Below, in pieces: positions 56,198 through 64,000 of a stretch of 64,000 nucleotides of DNA (within the stretch, counting starts at the first letter, position 1; each line of letters begins with the position of its first letter). The DNA is from 3-1-20CM-4-69-9 sp963833655 (lineage in GTDB: Bacteria > Actinomycetota > Thermoleophilia > Gaiellales > Gaiellaceae), in assembly GCA_963833655.1 (NCBI GenBank), contig CAWHYL010000004.1, positions 124,001 through 188,000 on the forward strand. Reading direction: 5' to 3'. The notes below the pieces were generated by a model, which was given only the letters and a program-made list of their open reading frames with translations, searched no databases and was not told where the DNA came from. A program made the position numbers and the translations under genes.

Positions 56198-58618
56198 ATG
56201 GACACGTACGACGCGCAGGCAATCGAGACGAAGTGGCAGCAGGTCTGGGAGGACGAGAACGCCTTCCACACGCCGAACGCCGGTCTCGACGCCGGCGATG
56301 CGTACTACGTCCTCGAGATGCTTCCGTACCCGTCCGGGACCTTGCACGTCGGCCAGGTGCGCAACTACACGCAGGGCGACGTCCTCACCCACTTCCACCG
56401 CCGCAACGGCAAGCGCGTCATGCGGCCGATGGGGTTCGACTCCTTCGGGTTGAACGCCGAGAACGCCGCCATCCGCGACGGCGGGCATCCCCGGGACATC
56501 GTCCGCGACAACATCACGAAGATCCGCGCGCAGATGAAGCGCATGGGGTGGGCGATCGACTGGGAACGTGAGGTCGCCAGCCACGAGCCCGAGTACTACC
56601 GCTGGACACAATGGCTCTTCCTGCAGTTCCTGAAGGCCGGCCAGGCGGCGCGCAAGGAGGCGCCGGTCAAGTGGTGCCCGAAGGATCAGACCGTGCTCGC
56701 GAACGAGCAGGTGATCGACGGCCGCTGCGAGCGTTGCGGGACGGAGGTCGAGGCGAAGATGCTCGAGCAGTGGTTCTTCCGCTACACGACGTACGCGGAC
56801 GAGCTGCTCGACGAGATGGCGCTGCTCGAGTCGTGGCCGGAGCGCGTGCTGGCGATGCAGCGGAACTGGATCGGCCGCTCCGACGGCGCTGAGCTCCTGT
56901 TCCGCGTCGAGGATCTCGACCTCGACATCCCCGTGTTCACGACGCGCGCGGACACGCTGTTCGGCGCGACGTTCTTCGTCCTCGCTCCCGAGCACCCGAT
57001 CGTGGTGAAGCTGGCCGAGGGGACGGAGCACGAGGCTGACGTCGCCGACTACGTTCGGCGGACCGCGGCGCGCTCGTTCGCGGAGCGCGAGGAGAAGGAG
57101 AAGGATGGCGTCTTCACCGGCCGCTACGCGACGAACCCGGCGAACGGCGAGCGCATCCCGATCTGGGTCGCCGACTACGTGCTGATGGAGTACGGCTCCG
57201 GCGCGATCATGGCCGTGCCCGCGCACGACGAGCGCGACTTCGACTTCGCGACGAAGTACGACCTGCCGGTCCGGCAGGTGATCGCGCCCGCGGACGGCGG
57301 CGCGGTCGAGCTGCCGTACGTCGCCAAGAGCGACGAGGCCGATGTCGTCGACTCCGGCGAGTTCACCGGCCTGCCCGCGCCCGAGGGCGAGCAGCGGATC
57401 GTCGCGTGGCTCGGCGAGCATGGCCGCGGGCGGCCGGCGGTGAGCTACAGGCTGCGCGACTGGCTGCTCTCGCGCCAGCGCTACTGGGGCGCTCCCATCC
57501 CGGTCATCCATTGCGACGAGTGCGGGATCGTCCCCGTGCCGGAGGACGAGCTGCCGGTGCTGCTGCCGGACATCGAGGACTACGCGCCGAAGGGCAAGGC
57601 GCCGCTCGAGTCGGCGGAGGACTGGATCCGCGTCCCCTGCCCGCAATGCGGCAGGGAGGCCCGCCGCGAGGCGGACACCATGGACACTTTCGTCGACTCG
57701 TCCTGGTACTTCCTGCGCTACTGCGACCCGCACAACGACGACGTGTTCGCCGACCGCTCGGCGATCGACGAGTGGTGCCCGGTCGACCAGTACATCGGGG
57801 GCGTCGAGCACGCGGTCATGCACCTGCTCTACGCGCGCTACTTCATCAAGGTGATGAACGACCTCGGCCTCGTCGGGTTCCGCGAGCCGTTCTCGCGCCT
57901 CTTCAACCACGGCTGGGTCGACATGGGCGGCGCGAAGATGTCGAAGTCGAAGGGGAACGTCGTCAGCCCCGACATGATCGTCGAGACCGACGGCGCCGAC
58001 GCGCTTCGCCTGTACATCCTCTTCATCGGGCCGGCGGACGCGCGCGTGGACTGGCAGGAGACGGGGCTCGAGGGGATGTCGCGCTTCCTGCGCCGCCTGT
58101 GGCGGGTCACGCTCGAGGTTGCGGATCAGCCCGCGGGCGAGGCGTCCGGCGAGCTCGCGCACAAGGCGAACAAGACGATCGAGAAGGTGACCGACGACAT
58201 CGGGCGCCGCTTCGCCTACAACACGACGATCGCGGCCGTGATGGAGCTGGTGAACGACGTCGCGCGCGACCCCACCGCGCCGGGTGCGCGGATGGCCGTC
58301 GAGACGGCCGTGTCGCTGATCCAGCCCGCGGCGCCGCACATCGCCGAGGAACTGTGGGAGCGGCTGGGGCACGAGCGGCTCTGGGAGCAGCCGTGGCCGA
58401 AGGCCGATCCCGCGCTGTTGCAGCGCGAGACGTACGAGCTCGTCGTGCAGGTCAACGGGAAGGTGCGCGACCGGCTGCAGGTGCCCGCCGACCTGCCGGA
58501 AGAGGAGCTCGTCGCGCGCGCGAAGGAGTCGCCGAAGGTGCAGGCGCACCTGAACGGTGCCGAGATCCGGCAGACGATCGTCGTGCCGCGCAAGCTCGTC
58601 AATCTCGTCATCAACTAG
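56198..58618 (+). CDS. leuS: Leucyl-tRNA synthetase
   Basis: 806 residues from ATG 56198, with AAGGAC upstream. Class I synthetase: the HIGH-like site is HVGQ at residues 50-53 (PYPSGTLHVGQVRNYT), the editing (CP1) domain contains GATFFVLAPEHP and a threonine-rich T-T-R-A-D-T-L-F-G site, and the KMSKS loop is near residues 580-585 (GGAKMSKSKGNVVSPD). Zinc-site cysteines C-P-x-D-Q and C-x-x-C are seen early (around residue 163-188). It charges tRNA-Leu and hydrolyses misacylated norvaline or isoleucine. Its expression is probably controlled by the attenuator just upstream. Confidence 0.96.
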   Translation: MDTYDAQAIETKWQQVWEDENAFHTPNAGLDAGDAYYVLEMLPYPSGTLHVGQVRNYTQGDVLTHFHRRNGKRVMRPMGFDSFGLNAENAAIRDGGHPRDIVRDNITKIRAQMKRMGWAIDWEREVASHEPEYYRWTQWLFLQFLKAGQAARKEAPVKWCPKDQTVLANEQVIDGRCERCGTEVEAKMLEQWFFRYTTYADELLDEMALLESWPERVLAMQRNWIGRSDGAELLFRVEDLDLDIPVFTTRADTLFGATFFVLAPEHPIVVKLAEGTEHEADVADYVRRTAARSFAEREEKEKDGVFTGRYATNPANGERIPIWVADYVLMEYGSGAIMAVPAHDERDFDFATKYDLPVRQVIAPADGGAVELPYVAKSDEADVVDSGEFTGLPAPEGEQRIVAWLGEHGRGRPAVSYRLRDWLLSRQRYWGAPIPVIHCDECGIVPVPEDELPVLLPDIEDYAPKGKAPLESAEDWIRVPCPQCGREARREADTMDTFVDSSWYFLRYCDPHNDDVFADRSAIDEWCPVDQYIGGVEHAVMHLLYARYFIKVMNDLGLVGFREPFSRLFNHGWVDMGGAKMSKSKGNVVSPDMIVETDGADALRLYILFIGPADARVDWQETGLEGMSRFLRRLWRVTLEVADQPAGEASGELAHKANKTIEKVTDDIGRRFAYNTTIAAVMELVNDVARDPTAPGARMAVETAVSLIQPAAPHIAEELWERLGHERLWEQPWPKADPALLQRETYELVVQVNGKVRDRLQVPADLPEEELVARAKESPKVQAHLNGAEIRQTIVVPRKLVNLVIN

Positions 58619-58656
58619 ACACAGACACCTGACACTTCTGCCGCCACGCTTGTCGT

Positions 58657-59241
58657 GTGGCAGAGCTCCTCCAGGATCGACGGCGCGCGCTCGTCGCTGC
58701 GGTCGTCGTCGTTGTCGCCCTCGCGTTGGCGGGTCGGGCTCTCTTGCGCCCCGGGCACGCGGCTATGCCGCCGCCGCTCCGTGTGCCCGTGCGAGCCGCT
58801 GCCCCGGCAGGCCCGAAGCAGGTCTACGTCGACGTCGTCGGGGCGGTGCGGCGACCTGGCCTGTACCGCGTCCGCTCGGGTGCGCGCGTCGCGGACGCCG
58901 TCGCGCATGCGGGCGGCCCGACGCGGAAGGCGGACCTGGAGCTCGTCAACTTGGCGGCGCTCGTCGCCGACGGCGAGCAGGTCGTCGTCCCGCAGCGCGG
59001 CGCCGCCGGCCCGCCGGCAGCCGCGGCGGCGCCCGGCTCGGCGCCTGCCGGGCCGGTGCACCTGAACAGCGCGACGCTCGAGCAGCTCGACGCGCTGCCG
59101 GGAGTCGGGCCGGTGACGGCGCAGAAGATCATCGACTACCGGACGCAGCACGGCGGCTTCGGCTCCGTCGACGACCTCGACGCAGTGCCGGGCATCGGCC
59201 CTGCCAGGCTCGCCGACCTGCGCCCGCTGGTGGCGCCGTGA
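58657..59241 (+). CDS. comEA: Competence protein ComEA (DNA receptor)
   Basis: 194 residues from GTG 58657. An N-terminal membrane anchor (about residues 11-28) is followed by an SLBB domain (VYVDVVGAVRRPGLYRVRSGARVADAVAHAGG) and two helix-hairpin-helix DNA-binding motifs (LNSATLEQLDALPGVGPVTAQKIIDYR, DDLDAVPGIGPARLADLRPL). ComEA holds incoming double-stranded DNA and passes it to ComEC. The next gene is comEC, overlapping by four bases, the usual order. Confidence 0.9.
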   Translation: MAELLQDRRRALVAAVVVVVALALAGRALLRPGHAAMPPPLRVPVRAAAPAGPKQVYVDVVGAVRRPGLYRVRSGARVADAVAHAGGPTRKADLELVNLAALVADGEQVVVPQRGAAGPPAAAAAPGSAPAGPVHLNSATLEQLDALPGVGPVTAQKIIDYRTQHGGFGSVDDLDAVPGIGPARLADLRPLVAP

Positions 59242-60659
59242 GGCCACAGGTTCTCGTCGCCGGCCTCGTCGCGGGGCTTGCGCTGGCCGACGCGGTGCGC
59301 GTCGGGATCGCCGCGTGCCTGCTGCTCCTGGCCGGAACGGCCGCTCTCCTACCCCGCGCAGCGCTCTTGGCCGCGCTGCTCGTGCTGCTCGGCTGGTGGT
59401 GGGGAAGCGTGCGGCTGGCACAGCTCGATCACACGGTGCTCGCATCGCACATCGGCGAGGCGGCGCGCATCCGCGTCGTCGTCACCGGCCCGACGCGGCG
59501 CGGCCGCTTCGAGCTGCGCGCCCCTGGCGTGGTCACGCGCTTCGACCGGCGCCCGCTGCATGAGCCGGTGCTCCTCGAGCTCGCAAAAGGCCGAGCGCCG
59601 CCGCAGGGCGCGATCCTCGGCGCGCTCGCGCTGCTGAAGCAGCCGCGGGGACCGAGTCACGGCTTCGACGAGCGTACGTGGCTGCGCCGTCGCGGCGTCC
59701 ACGTGGTCCTGCGCCTCGACGAGTGGCGCGTCGTCGGGCGCCGCGGCGGTCTGGGCGGTGTCACGGACGCGTTGCGGCGACGCCTGCGCAAGGCGAGCAC
59801 ACGCGGCCTTCGCGGCGAGCGCGCCGCTGTGATCGCGGGCGTCGTCCTCGGCGACGAGAACGGGCTCGGCGAGAGCCTGCGGCAGCGTTTTCGCGCGGCC
59901 GGTCTCTATCACCTCTTGGCCGTTTCGGGACAGAACGTCGCCCTCGTCGCCGGCAGCGTGCTCGTCGTCGCCTGGGTGTTGGGCGTCGCGCGACTCGTCG
60001 CTCATCTCGCCGCGCTCGCGGGGATCGCGGCATACGTCCTCGCCGTCGGCGCCCAGCCCTCCGTCGTGCGGGCAGGCATCGCCGGAGCGTTGTGCTCGGT
60101 CGCCTGGCTGACGGCGCGCACGGCCGACCGCTGGCATCTCCTCCTGGTCGCAGCCGCCGCATTGCTGGCCTGGAACCCGTACACGCTCTTCGACGCCGGC
60201 TTCCAGCTGTCGTTCGCCGCGGTCGTGGCGATCTTCGTGCTCGTCCCGCGCATCCACCGCGTGCTCGAGGGCTATCCGCTCGGCAAGGTTCGTGCCGGTG
60301 TCTCGGTGTCGGCGGCGTGCGGTGCCGCGACGGCGCCGATCCTGTGGCTCCAGTTCCACTCGCTCCAGCTCCTGGCGATCCCGGCGAACCTGCTTGCCGC
60401 GCCGGCTGTCGCGCCGCTCCTGACGCTGGCGCTCGCGGCGACCGCGGTCGCGCCGGTCTCCCCGAGCGCCGCGGCCGCGCTCGCATGGCTCAACGGCTGG
60501 TGCGCCGCGTACCTGGCGTCCGTCGCACGCGTCGTCGGCGGCCTGCCGTTCGCGCAGATCCAGTCGACGCGCGCGCTCCTCGGCCTGCTCGCGAGTGCGC
60601 TCCTCCTCGCGGCCTATGCTCTTCCTCGGTGGCGAACGAGCTCAAGCCCGTCTACCTGA
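59238..60659 (+). CDS. comEC: Competence protein ComEC/Rec2 (DNA channel), no metallo-beta-lactamase domain
   Basis: 473 residues from GTG, overlapping the comEA stop. About eight membrane helices and the ComEC competence core are seen: RRRGVHVVLRLDEWRVV, IAGVVLGDENGLGESLRQRFRAAGLYHLLAVSGQNVALVAG, QPSVVRAGIAGAL and FDAGFQLSFAAVVAI. Many ComEC proteins carry a C-terminal metallo-beta-lactamase-type nuclease domain; this one ends after the last membrane helix, and the next gene (holA) overlaps it, so no separate copy is adjacent. It should still translocate single-stranded DNA. Confidence 0.88.
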   Translation: MRPQVLVAGLVAGLALADAVRVGIAACLLLLAGTAALLPRAALLAALLVLLGWWWGSVRLAQLDHTVLASHIGEAARIRVVVTGPTRRGRFELRAPGVVTRFDRRPLHEPVLLELAKGRAPPQGAILGALALLKQPRGPSHGFDERTWLRRRGVHVVLRLDEWRVVGRRGGLGGVTDALRRRLRKASTRGLRGERAAVIAGVVLGDENGLGESLRQRFRAAGLYHLLAVSGQNVALVAGSVLVVAWVLGVARLVAHLAALAGIAAYVLAVGAQPSVVRAGIAGALCSVAWLTARTADRWHLLLVAAAALLAWNPYTLFDAGFQLSFAAVVAIFVLVPRIHRVLEGYPLGKVRAGVSVSAACGAATAPILWLQFHSLQLLAIPANLLAAPAVAPLLTLALAATAVAPVSPSAAAALAWLNGWCAAYLASVARVVGGLPFAQIQSTRALLGLLASALLLAAYALPRWRTSSSPST

Positions 60660-61612
60660 TCACCGGCGCCGATCGGCCGAAGATTCAGCGCGCGCTGCGA
60701 CGGTTACGCGATCGGGTCGGCGAGGACGCAACCGAGCTGCTGAGCGCGCACGACACGGGCGGCGAGGACGCGGTGGCTGCGTGCAACTCGCTCGGGCTGC
60801 TCGGCGGCGGCGGCCGGCTCGTGATCGTCGAGGCGGTCGACCGCTGGAAGGCGGCCGACGCGAAGGCGATCGCGGCGTATGTCGCAAGCCCGGCGCCGGA
60901 CACCGTGCTCGCGCTCGTCGCGGCGGAGCTGAAGAAGGACTCCGCGCTCGCCAAAGCGTGTGCGAAGGCGGGCGACGTGCTCGTCTACGACGTACCGAAG
61001 CGGCGCATGCCGGAGTGGGTGACAAAGCAGTTCGGCGACCGCGGCGTCAGCGTCGACGCGGACGCGGCCCGCCTGCTGATCGAGATCGTGGGCGAGGACC
61101 CGGAGGAGCTCGCGAGCGAGGTCGACAAGATCGCCACGTGGTCGGGCGGGGAGCCCGTGGGCACGGGGGAGATCGAGCTCCTCGCGGCGGGCTGCGCGGA
61201 GATCCCGGGGTATGAGCTCACCGACGCGTGGGGCCGCCGCGACCTGTTCGGCGCGCTGCTCGCCTGCCAGACACTGCTGGAGCGCTCGGGCGACCCGGTG
61301 CCGCGCACGGTCCCGATGCTGATCGGCATGCTCGTTGCCCATGTCGGTCGCGTCCGCGACTGCCAGACGTTCGCGGAACAGGGGCTCACGGCGCGGGAGG
61401 CCGCGTCACGTCTGAAGCGGCACCCGTTCTACGTCGAGAAGCTCTATGCGCAGGCGCGCAACTACGGCCCGGACGAGCTGCGCGACGCCGTCGTCCGCCT
61501 CGCCGAGCTCGACCACGCGGTGAAAGGCGGCTCGCGCCTCGCCGTGGACCTCGAGCTCGAGCGCGCGCTGATCGACATCACGCGACCGCGCCAGGTCGCA
61601 GCAGCCGTCTAG
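60629..61612 (+). CDS. holA: DNA polymerase III delta subunit
   Basis: 327 residues from GTG 60629, overlapping the comEC end by 31 bases. The clamp-loader fold is visible from KPVYLITGADRPKIQRALRRLR, through the GDVLVYDVPKRRMPEWVTKQFGDRGVSVDADAARLLIEIVGEDPEELASEVDKIATW motif, to the C-terminal helical collar (LLERSGDPVPRTVPMLIGMLVAHVGRVRDCQTFA). HolA opens the sliding clamp for loading on DNA. comEC-holA-rpsT is a common order in bacteria. Confidence 0.92.
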   Translation: MANELKPVYLITGADRPKIQRALRRLRDRVGEDATELLSAHDTGGEDAVAACNSLGLLGGGGRLVIVEAVDRWKAADAKAIAAYVASPAPDTVLALVAAELKKDSALAKACAKAGDVLVYDVPKRRMPEWVTKQFGDRGVSVDADAARLLIEIVGEDPEELASEVDKIATWSGGEPVGTGEIELLAAGCAEIPGYELTDAWGRRDLFGALLACQTLLERSGDPVPRTVPMLIGMLVAHVGRVRDCQTFAEQGLTAREAASRLKRHPFYVEKLYAQARNYGPDELRDAVVRLAELDHAVKGGSRLAVDLELERALIDITRPRQVAAAV

Positions 61613-61872
61613 CTGCCGGAGCTGACGATCCGCGCGGCCTGAGCCTTACGGCGTGCGGCCGTGTTGCGGTGCAACGCACCACGCGCGGCTGCGCGGTCGA
61701 GCCAGCGCACGAGCTCGCGGTGCTCGGCGGCGACGCGGTCCTTGTCGCCGTCGGCGACCGCGGTTTCGAGCCGCCTGGCGAGCGTCTTCGCGGTCGAGCG
61801 GTAGTGCAAGTTCTCGAGCCGCTGCTTCGCAGCGGTGCGGACGCGCTTCTTCTGTTGTCGGATGTTCGGCAT
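61609..61872 (-). CDS. rpsT: 30S ribosomal protein S20
   Basis: 87 residues from ATG 61872. Typical S20: MPNIRQQKKRVRTAAKQRLENLHYRSTAKTLARRLETAV and a C-terminal L-H-R-N-T-A-A-R-R-K-A. A primary 16S rRNA-binding protein needed early in 30S assembly. It converges with holA, overlapping four bases. Its leader has no ribosome site directly before the ATG; instead a 6-bp hairpin and a T4 run end seven bases upstream, which looks like a control element. Confidence 0.95.
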   Translation of the reverse strand: MPNIRQQKKRVRTAAKQRLENLHYRSTAKTLARRLETAVADGDKDRVAAEHRELVRWLDRAAARGALHRNTAARRKAQAARIVSSGS

Positions 61873-61879
61873 TCGCGTG

Positions 61880-61901
61880 AAAAGGCCCGCAGTTCGCGGG
61901 C
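61880..61901 (-). promoter_or_regulatory. Terminator-like hairpin in the rpsT leader
   Basis: On the minus strand GCCCGC (61901-61896) pairs with GCGGGC (61890-61885), loop of five, followed by C and TTTT (61883-61880), seven bases before the rpsT ATG. A terminator this close before a start codon suggests attenuation or feedback by S20, which in some bacteria regulates its own translation. No ribosome site is seen near the ATG. Confidence 0.45.
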
Positions 61902-61928
61902 GGCGGCATGGTACCAGAGGGTGCCCTC

Positions 61929-61936
61929 CCTATACT
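61929..61936. promoter_or_regulatory. Shared -10 core for rpsT and murJ
   Basis: CCTATACT holds TATACT on the plus strand (61931-61936) and TATAGG on the minus strand (61934-61929). The plus box ends seven bases before the murJ GTG at 61944; the minus box would give an rpsT leader of about 50 bases. No convincing -35 box on either side. Confidence 0.5.
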
Positions 61937-61943
61937 CGCGCGG

Positions 61944-63515
61944 GTGGACGAGCGCTCCGGCCGCCGGCTCGCGAGGTCGACGGCGATCTTCTCGCTCGCC
62001 ACCGGGCTCTCCCGGATTCTCGGTCTCGTTCGCGAGGTCGTCGCCGCGTACTACTTCGGTGCGGCCGGCAAGATCAACGCGTTCACGGTCGCCTTCCAGG
62101 TACCGAACCTCTTCCGCGCGCTGGTCGCCGACTTCGCGCTCTCGGCCGCCTTCGTCCCGGTATTCACCGAGCTGCAGGAGAAAGGCGAGCGTCAGCGCGC
62201 CTGGCGCGTCGCGTCGAGCCTGTTCTGGCTGACGCTGCTCGGACTGAGCGCGCTCACCGCGATCTTCATCGTGATCGCGCCCTGGATCATCGACCTCTTC
62301 GGCAACCCGGGCGGCGACAAGCAGCTCGCGGTCGGCCTCTCGCGCGTGCTCTTCCCGATCGTGACGCTGCTCGGCGTCTCCGGGATCATCGTCGGGATCC
62401 TCAACAGCTACGAGCGCTTCACCGTCCCGGCGCTCAGTCCCGTCTTCTGGAACCTGGCGATCATCGTCGGGCTCGTGCTCGGCGTGCCGAACGCCCAGAC
62501 GGTCGACACCAAGCTCTACATCTACGCGTTCTCGATCCTGATCGGGACGGTCATCCAGGTGCTGCTGCCGATCCCGTGGCTCCGCGGCCTCGACGGCCGG
62601 CTACGGGTGCTGATCGACTGGCGCGATCCCGCCGTTTGGCGGGTGTTCAAGCTGATGATCCCCGTCACGCTCGGGCTCGGGCTGATCAACTTCAACGCCG
62701 TCGTCGACTCGATCTTCGCCTCCCGGCTGATCGACCCGGAGCTCGCGCCGACCGCGATCGACAAGGCGTTCCGCCTCTACATGCTCCCGCAGGGGATCTT
62801 CTCGGTCGCGATCACGACGGTGCTGTTCCCGTCGCTGTCGCGAATGGCTGCGCGCGCCGACACGGCTGCCTTCCGCGATACGCTCGGGCTCGGGCTGCGG
62901 CAGATCGCGTTCCTCCTGATCCCCGCAGGCGTGATGAGCGCCGTCCTGGCCGAGCCGATCACCCGGATCGTCTATCAGCGCGGCCACTTCGAGCCGTCCC
63001 AGACGCCGGTCGTGGCCGCTGCTCTGGCCGCGTTCTCCGCGGGCCTCGTGTTCAACGGCGTGATGCTGCTCCTCAACCGCGGGTTCTTCAGCCTGCAGTC
63101 GAACTGGATTCCGACAGCGGTTGCGCTCGGCAACCTCGGCCTGAACGCGGTCTTCGACGCGATCTTCTACCGCTTCGGGACCTGGGGGATCCCGTTCGCG
63201 ACGTCCCTCGTCAACATCGCCGGCAGCTCGATCCTGCTCTTGCTGATGCGCCGGCGCCTCGGCCGTCTCGGCATGTCGACGGTCCTGCACTCGGTCGTCC
63301 GCATCGTGATTGCGTCGGTCGCGCTCGCCGGGGTCGCGTTCGGGCTCTGGTACGCGATCGACCGCGAGCTCGGTCGCTCGTTCGGGGCGCAGCTGCTCGC
63401 GGTGTGCGCTGCGCTGATCGGCGGCACGGCGGTGTACCTGCTCGCGTGCAAGGCGCTCAAGGTTCGCGAGCTCGGGGCGTTGCTAGCTTTGCGACGCGGG
63501 CTACCGCACACCTGA
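61944..63515 (+). CDS. murJ: Lipid II flippase MurJ (MviN)
   Basis: 523 residues from GTG 61944. This start was chosen over an ATG at 61908 because a TATACT box lies seven bases before the GTG and the ATG would be upstream of it. About 14 membrane helices; the motif AIFSLATGLSRILGLVREVVAAYYFGA is the classic MviN opening, and NLFRALVADFALSAAFVPVF, LMIPVTLGLGLINFNAVVDSIFASRL and LLNRGFFSLQSNW follow. It moves lipid II for peptidoglycan synthesis. It precedes lepA by one base. Confidence 0.92.
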   Translation: MDERSGRRLARSTAIFSLATGLSRILGLVREVVAAYYFGAAGKINAFTVAFQVPNLFRALVADFALSAAFVPVFTELQEKGERQRAWRVASSLFWLTLLGLSALTAIFIVIAPWIIDLFGNPGGDKQLAVGLSRVLFPIVTLLGVSGIIVGILNSYERFTVPALSPVFWNLAIIVGLVLGVPNAQTVDTKLYIYAFSILIGTVIQVLLPIPWLRGLDGRLRVLIDWRDPAVWRVFKLMIPVTLGLGLINFNAVVDSIFASRLIDPELAPTAIDKAFRLYMLPQGIFSVAITTVLFPSLSRMAARADTAAFRDTLGLGLRQIAFLLIPAGVMSAVLAEPITRIVYQRGHFEPSQTPVVAAALAAFSAGLVFNGVMLLLNRGFFSLQSNWIPTAVALGNLGLNAVFDAIFYRFGTWGIPFATSLVNIAGSSILLLLMRRRLGRLGMSTVLHSVVRIVIASVALAGVAFGLWYAIDRELGRSFGAQLLAVCAALIGGTAVYLLACKALKVRELGALLALRRGLPHT

Positions 63516-63516
63516 G

Positions 63517-64000
63517 ATGGCCCAAGACACTATTCGTAACTTCTCGATCATCGCCCACATCGACCACGGGAAGTCGACGCTGGCGGATCGCATCCTCGAG
63601 CTGACGCACGCAGTCTCGAGTCGCGAGATGCGCGAGCAGGTGCTCGACTCGATGGAGCTCGAGCGGGAGCGCGGCATCACGATCAAGGCGCAGGCCGTGC
63701 GGGTCGAGTGGAAGGGCCACCAGCTCAACCTGATCGACACGCCGGGCCACGTCGACTTCACCTACGAGGTCTCGCGCTCGCTGCAGGCGTGCGAGGGCGC
63801 GCTGCTCGTCGTCGACGCGGCGCAGGGCACGCAGGCGCAGACGCTGGCGAACGCGTATCTCGCGCTCGAGAACGACCTCGAGATCGTCCCCGTCGTCAAC
63901 AAGATCGACTTGCCGCAGGCCGATCCGGACGGCGCCGCGGCGGAGATCGCGGACCTGATCGGCGACTCGCCGGACCACGTCCTCCGCATCTCGGCGAAGA
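63517..64000 (+). CDS. lepA: Elongation factor 4 (LepA), 5' part
   Basis: Starts at ATG 63517, one base after murJ, and runs off the window after about 161 residues. GTPase motifs: G1 AHIDHGKST (13-21), G2 RGITIK, G3 DTPGHVDFTYEVSRSLQACEGALLVVDAAQGTQAQT and G4 NKIDL. LepA is a translational GTPase that moves the ribosome backward and aids subunit biogenesis. The rest of the protein lies beyond the window. Confidence 0.95.
   Translation, partial: MAQDTIRNFSIIAHIDHGKSTLADRILELTHAVSSREMREQVLDSMELERERGITIKAQAVRVEWKGHQLNLIDTPGHVDFTYEVSRSLQACEGALLVVDAAQGTQAQTLANAYLALENDLEIVPVVNKIDLPQADPDGAAAEIADLIGDSPDHVLRISAK

Noticed and set aside
55775..58549. A 924-residue open frame on the minus strand across leuS
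   Set aside because: Low-complexity Arg/His/Asp-rich translation typical of the antisense of GC-rich genes; leuS on the other strand has every synthetase motif.
61908..61943. ATG at 61908 as the murJ start
   Set aside because: It lies upstream of the TATACT box and adds residues not seen in MurJ proteins; GTG 61944 fits the leaderless spacing.
1..64000. tRNA or rRNA genes, prophage or insertion sequences
   Set aside because: No cloverleaf-like tRNA with a GTTCGA arm, rRNA motif, integrase or transposase was recognised on either strand.

Overview
The window is about 64 kb of high-GC bacterial chromosome. The gene content suggests an uncultured soil actinobacterium, most likely class Thermoleophilia (Gaiellales or Solirubrobacterales), though this rests on gene families and order rather than a search. 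The grounds are GTG and TTG starts, many apparently leaderless genes with a TAnnnT box 5-7 bases before the start codon, coenzyme F420 genes (a fused FO synthase and a PPOX-class flavoprotein), and the order comEA-comEC-holA, rpsT, murJ, lepA. I saw no tRNA, rRNA, CRISPR array, prophage or transposase.

1-7.5 kb is the end of an oligosaccharide/oligopeptide ABC transporter operon (binding protein, two permeases, two ATPases) that runs into a GH1 beta-glucosidase and a secreted beta-propeller-like protein, facing a LacI regulator. 7.6-12.9 kb is a MoxR/DUF58/von Willebrand A (Bat-like) operon. 13-18 kb holds a large secreted subtilase with five tandem C-terminal domains and a secreted, internally duplicated beta-helix protein. 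18-27.8 kb is a second sugar island: ROK regulator, GH4 phospho-glycosidase, BadF-type kinase and a second ABC transporter whose inner permease and first ATPase are fused. 27.8-30.9 kb holds a cytoplasmic subtilase, a small I9-like protein, a single-domain response regulator, a glutaredoxin and an orphan MshEN protein.

31-43 kb is mixed housekeeping and metabolism: RsgA, a non-catalytic Nudix regulator, a BMP lipoprotein, a small HEXXH protein, PPOX, GAF, HMG-CoA lyase, a PLP decarboxylase, a CoA transferase, DedA, a class III cyclase, a YyaL-type thioredoxin-domain protein and YbaK. 43.3-47.9 kb is a complete branched-chain amino acid type ABC operon (livG, F, H, M, K). 48-54 kb holds a polytopic membrane protein with a YVTN propeller, a flippase-like membrane protein and FO synthase. 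54-64 kb is core functions: lysA, cupin, leuS, comEA, comEC, holA, rpsT, murJ and the start of lepA.

The most interesting signals are regulatory. Upstream of leuS is what looks like a complete leader-peptide attenuator, with a leaderless Met-Lys-Glu-Leu-Leu-Leu peptide, mutually exclusive hairpins and a U-tract. A terminator-like repeat occurs three times at convergent gene ends and supplies stop codons to the neighbouring genes. Shared -10 boxes drive divergent pairs (YbaK/livG, rpsT/murJ), with a terminator-like hairpin in the rpsT leader. A 190-base gap holds four perfect strong hairpins. Among proteins, the subtilase / I9-like / response-regulator operon is the most unusual grouping.
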